Assembly: GCF_002002705.1 (NCBI RefSeq)
Contig: NZ_MUNS01000041.1
Span: forward strand, 372,001-436,000
Reading direction: 5' to 3'
Origin: Polaromonas sp. C04
Lineage (GTDB): Bacteria > Pseudomonadota > Gammaproteobacteria > Burkholderiales > Burkholderiaceae_C
DNA: 64,000 nt
Shown here: piece after piece, positions 61,713-64,000 of the stretch
How the letters are laid out: the number at the start of each line of letters is the position of its first letter
Position numbering within the stretch: the stretch's first letter is position 1
Notes under the pieces: generated by a model
What the model saw: the letters and a program-made list of their open reading frames with translations, nothing else
What the model was told of the DNA's origin: nothing
Databases searched by the model: none
Program-made: the position numbers and the translations under genes

Positions 61713-62518
61713 GGGGTGCGTCCCAAGATCACTTCCAGCACGAAGCGCGAGCCGACATACGCCAGCAACAGCAGCCCGGAGCCCGCATACAGGAACCGCA
61801 CCGCCTTGCGTCCGCGCCAGCCAAAGCGTGCGCGCCCCAGCAGCAGCACCGCGAACGTGAGCCACGACAGGATGGAAAAAACGGTCTTGTGGTCCCACTG
61901 CCAGCCCGGGCCCGTGCCGGTCGGGCCGTACAGGGTTTCCGCGAAGAACCAGCCCGCCAGCAAGGTGGCCGAGAGCAGGATGAAGCCGACCGTCACGAAG
62001 CGGAAGGTCAGCCGCTCCAGCGTGAGCAGCGGCACGCCGGTGCGGGCGTCGCTGGCCAGGCGGATCTGCCTCTCGGCGCGCGTCATGAGCCAGGCGTGCA
62101 GCACCGCGGCCGCGAACAGGCCGTAGGACGCGATGCCCAGCGCCAGATGCAGCGGCAGCCAGGGCGAGGCGGCATGCAGGTGCGCGCCCGGAAACGCGAG
62201 CGGCAGCAGCACGGCGATGCCACCCAGCGCCGCCAGCGCCCAGCGCACCGGCAACTGCGGAAACAAATGGCTCTCCACGCCGTACATGGTCAGCACCAGC
62301 CAGGCCGTCATGGACAGCGCCGGCGCAAAGCCGAAGCGCGGCGTGTCACCCAGCAGTCCCCAGCCCAGCACCAGCGCGTGCAGCAGCCAGCCGAGCATCA
62401 ACCAGGCGCGGGCCGCGGGCGCGCTCATGCGGGCGGCCGCCGCGGCCGGCACCGTGTAGGCGAGCGCGACCGCCACGCTCAGGATCTCGGTGATCGGGCT
62501 CGCACTGGGTAAAATCAT
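61709..62518 (-). CDS. Cytochrome c assembly (CcsA/YpjD-like) inner-membrane protein
   Basis: A 269-residue polytopic protein with about eight spans. The motifs WQWDHKTVFSILSWLTFAVLL and LHLALGIASYGLFAAAVLHAW resemble the haem-handling part of CcsA/YpjD proteins, including histidines that could ligate haem. It lies divergent from ffh, the usual neighbour of ypjD (corE) in many proteobacteria, where a link to cation efflux rather than cytochrome c has been proposed. ATG 62518 is chosen; a longer frame from 62566 would place a basic stretch before the first span. Confidence 0.85.
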   Translation of the reverse strand: MILPSASPITEILSVAVALAYTVPAAAAARMSAPAARAWLMLGWLLHALVLGWGLLGDTPRFGFAPALSMTAWLVLTMYGVESHLFPQLPVRWALAALGGIAVLLPLAFPGAHLHAASPWLPLHLALGIASYGLFAAAVLHAWLMTRAERQIRLASDARTGVPLLTLERLTFRFVTVGFILLSATLLAGWFFAETLYGPTGTGPGWQWDHKTVFSILSWLTFAVLLLGRARFGWRGRKAVRFLYAGSGLLLLAYVGSRFVLEVILGRTP

Positions 62519-62614
62519 GGGATACAGTTTAGCGGCTCGATTTTTCCTGCCCGACATCCCCGGCATTCACCCGTCCCCACTACAGGCTGCGCGTTCAGCG
62601 CATCGACCCTCTTC

Positions 62615-63979
62615 ATGGCCTCCGCTCTCACCGACAAACTCTCCCGCCTCGTCAAGGAAATGCGCGGCCAGGCCCGCATCACCGAGACCAACGTGCAGGA
62701 CATGCTGCGCGAGGTGCGCATGGCCCTGCTCGAGGCCGACGTGGCGCTGCCCGTGGTGCGCGACTTCATTGCGCGCGTCAAGGAAAAAGCGCTCGGGCAG
62801 GAAGTGATGGGCTCGCTCTCGCCGGGGCAGGCACTGGTCGGCATCGTGAATCGCGAGCTCAGCCACACCATGGGCGAGGGCATCAGCGACATCAACCTGG
62901 CGGCGCAGCCGCCCGCCGTGATCCTGATGGCCGGCCTGCAGGGCGCCGGCAAGACCACCACCACCGCCAAGCTGGCCAAGCACCTGATCGAAAAGCGCAA
63001 GAAGAAGGTGCTGACGGCCTCGGGTGACGTCTATCGCCCGGCTGCCATCGAGCAGCTCAGGATGGTGACGCAGCAGGCCGGGGCCGAGTGGTTCCCCAGC
63101 ACGCCCGAGCAAAAGCCGGTCGACATCGCGCGCGCCGCGATCGACTACGCGCGCAAGCATTTCTTTGACGTGCTGCTGGTCGACACGGCCGGCCGGCTCG
63201 CCATCGACGAGGTGTTGATGCGCGAGATCAAGGAGTTGCACGCCGCGCTCGATCCGGTCGAGACGCTGTTCGTGGTCGATGCCATGCAGGGCCAGGACGC
63301 GGTCAACACCGCCCGCGCCTTCAAGGAGGCGCTGCCGCTGACCGGCATCATCCTGACCAAGCTCGACGGCGACTCGCGCGGCGGTGCGGCGCTGTCGGTG
63401 CGCCAGATCACCGGTGCGCCGATCAAGTTCGCCGGCACCAGCGAAAAGCTCGACGGCCTGGAGGTGTTCGACGCCGAGCGCCATGCCGGGCGCATCCTGG
63501 GCATGGGCGACATCGTGGCGCTGGTCGAGCAGGTCACGGCCGGGGTTGACGTCGAGGCCGCGCAAAGGCTCGCGGCCAAGGTCAAGAGCGGCGCGGCCTT
63601 CGACCTCAACGATTTTCTGGGCCAGCTGCAGCAGATGAAGCAGATGGGGGGCTTGTCCAGCCTGCTCGACAAGCTGCCCGCGCAGATGGCGGCCAAGGCC
63701 GGCCAGGTCGACATGAACAAGGCCGAGAAAGACATCAAGCGCAAGGAAGGCATCATCCAGAGCATGACGCCGCTGGAGCGCCGCAAGCCCGACCTGATCA
63801 AGGCCACGCGCAAGCGCCGCATCGCCGCCGGCGCCGGCGTTCACGTGCAGGAAGTGAACCGCCTGCTCAATGAGTTCGAGCAGATGCAGGGCATGATGAA
63901 GAAGATGAAGGGCGCCGGCATGATGAAAATGATGAAGCGCATGGGCGGCATGAAGGGCATGCCGAAGATGCCGTTCTGA
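62615..63979 (+). CDS. ffh: Signal recognition particle protein Ffh
   Basis: GTPase that binds 4.5S RNA and delivers nascent membrane proteins to FtsY. The 454-residue protein has the N domain (LTDKLSRLVKEMRGQARITE), G1 loop GLQGAGKTTTT at residues 107-117, DTAGRLAIDE, TKLDGDSRGGAAL, and a methionine-rich M domain with IQSMTPLERRKPD, RKRRIAAGAG and a terminal MKKMKGAGMMKMMKRMGG. It is complete within the window; only 21 bases follow the stop. Confidence 0.98.
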   Translation: MASALTDKLSRLVKEMRGQARITETNVQDMLREVRMALLEADVALPVVRDFIARVKEKALGQEVMGSLSPGQALVGIVNRELSHTMGEGISDINLAAQPPAVILMAGLQGAGKTTTTAKLAKHLIEKRKKKVLTASGDVYRPAAIEQLRMVTQQAGAEWFPSTPEQKPVDIARAAIDYARKHFFDVLLVDTAGRLAIDEVLMREIKELHAALDPVETLFVVDAMQGQDAVNTARAFKEALPLTGIILTKLDGDSRGGAALSVRQITGAPIKFAGTSEKLDGLEVFDAERHAGRILGMGDIVALVEQVTAGVDVEAAQRLAAKVKSGAAFDLNDFLGQLQQMKQMGGLSSLLDKLPAQMAAKAGQVDMNKAEKDIKRKEGIIQSMTPLERRKPDLIKATRKRRIAAGAGVHVQEVNRLLNEFEQMQGMMKKMKGAGMMKMMKRMGGMKGMPKMPF

Positions 63980-64000
63980 TCGACTTCACAAGAGAAATGG

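Overview
This 64 kb window looks like a chromosomal segment of a betaproteobacterium in the Burkholderiales, most likely Comamonadaceae (Polaromonas/Rhodoferax/Variovorax-like). That placement is an inference. It rests on the very high GC content, the gene order (dcw cluster running into lpxC; accB-accC-prmA-DUF3426-pfkB-histone-like-nrdB-nrdA-ampD-pilR-pilS-ccsA-ffh), a PEP-CTERM tail, and scattered copies of a low-GC GCTATCA/GTAGC-type repeat that I associate with this family from memory. No rRNA, tRNA, CRISPR array, phage or intact insertion sequence was seen.

Layout. 1-16.9 kb (+): the division and cell-wall cluster, from the tail of ftsL through ftsI, murE, murF, mraY, murD, ftsW, murG, murC, ddl, ftsQ, ftsA and ftsZ to lpxC, mostly with 4-base start/stop overlaps, then a 58-residue membrane protein. 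16.9-22.0 kb (-): a tight operon rnb-like, tonB-like, aroE, mtgA, ruvC. 22.1-27.2 kb: dabB-dabA (a DAB-type inorganic carbon pump) divergent from a LysR-type regulator. 27.3-35.1 kb (-): an accessory stretch with a YqiA-like esterase, a PEP-CTERM remnant, a secreted protein and two paralogous lipoproteins flanking a LuxR-type regulator. 35.3-42.9 kb (+): a NarL-type response regulator and its kinase, rodA, a beta-hydroxyacid dehydrogenase, tldD and aroG. 42.9-46.1 kb (-): mpl and an acyl-CoA synthetase. 46.2-52.3 kb (+): an unknown gene with a TlpA-like redoxin, accB, accC, prmA, a zinc-ribbon membrane protein and a PfkB kinase. 52.4-62.5 kb (-): a lysine/alanine-rich histone-like protein, nrdB, nrdA, ampD, pilR, pilS, a small zinc-ribbon protein and a cytochrome c assembly protein. 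ffh (+) closes the window.

Functional theme. Many genes serve peptidoglycan: synthesis (murC-G, mraY, ddl), polymerisation (ftsW, ftsI, rodA, mtgA) and recycling (mpl, ampD). Others supply fatty acids and lipid A (accBC, lpxC), aromatic precursors (aroE, aroG), deoxynucleotides (nrdAB) and inorganic carbon (dabAB).

Most notable. (1) aroG is preceded by what reads as a complete transcription attenuator: a 23-codon leader peptide with seven consecutive aromatic codons, a terminator, and a competing antiterminator segment. (2) mpl carries a 78-base element with perfect 18-base inverted ends inserted in frame. (3) At least eight genes have a TAnnAT-like hexamer 6-9 bases before the start codon and no Shine-Dalgarno sequence, suggesting leaderless or very short-leader mRNAs. 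(4) The two lipoproteins share a nearly identical 5' cassette on diverged bodies, with related palindromes upstream. (5) nrdA has a textbook tandem NrdR-box promoter, and a 12-base perfect stem-loop lies between nrdA and nrdB.
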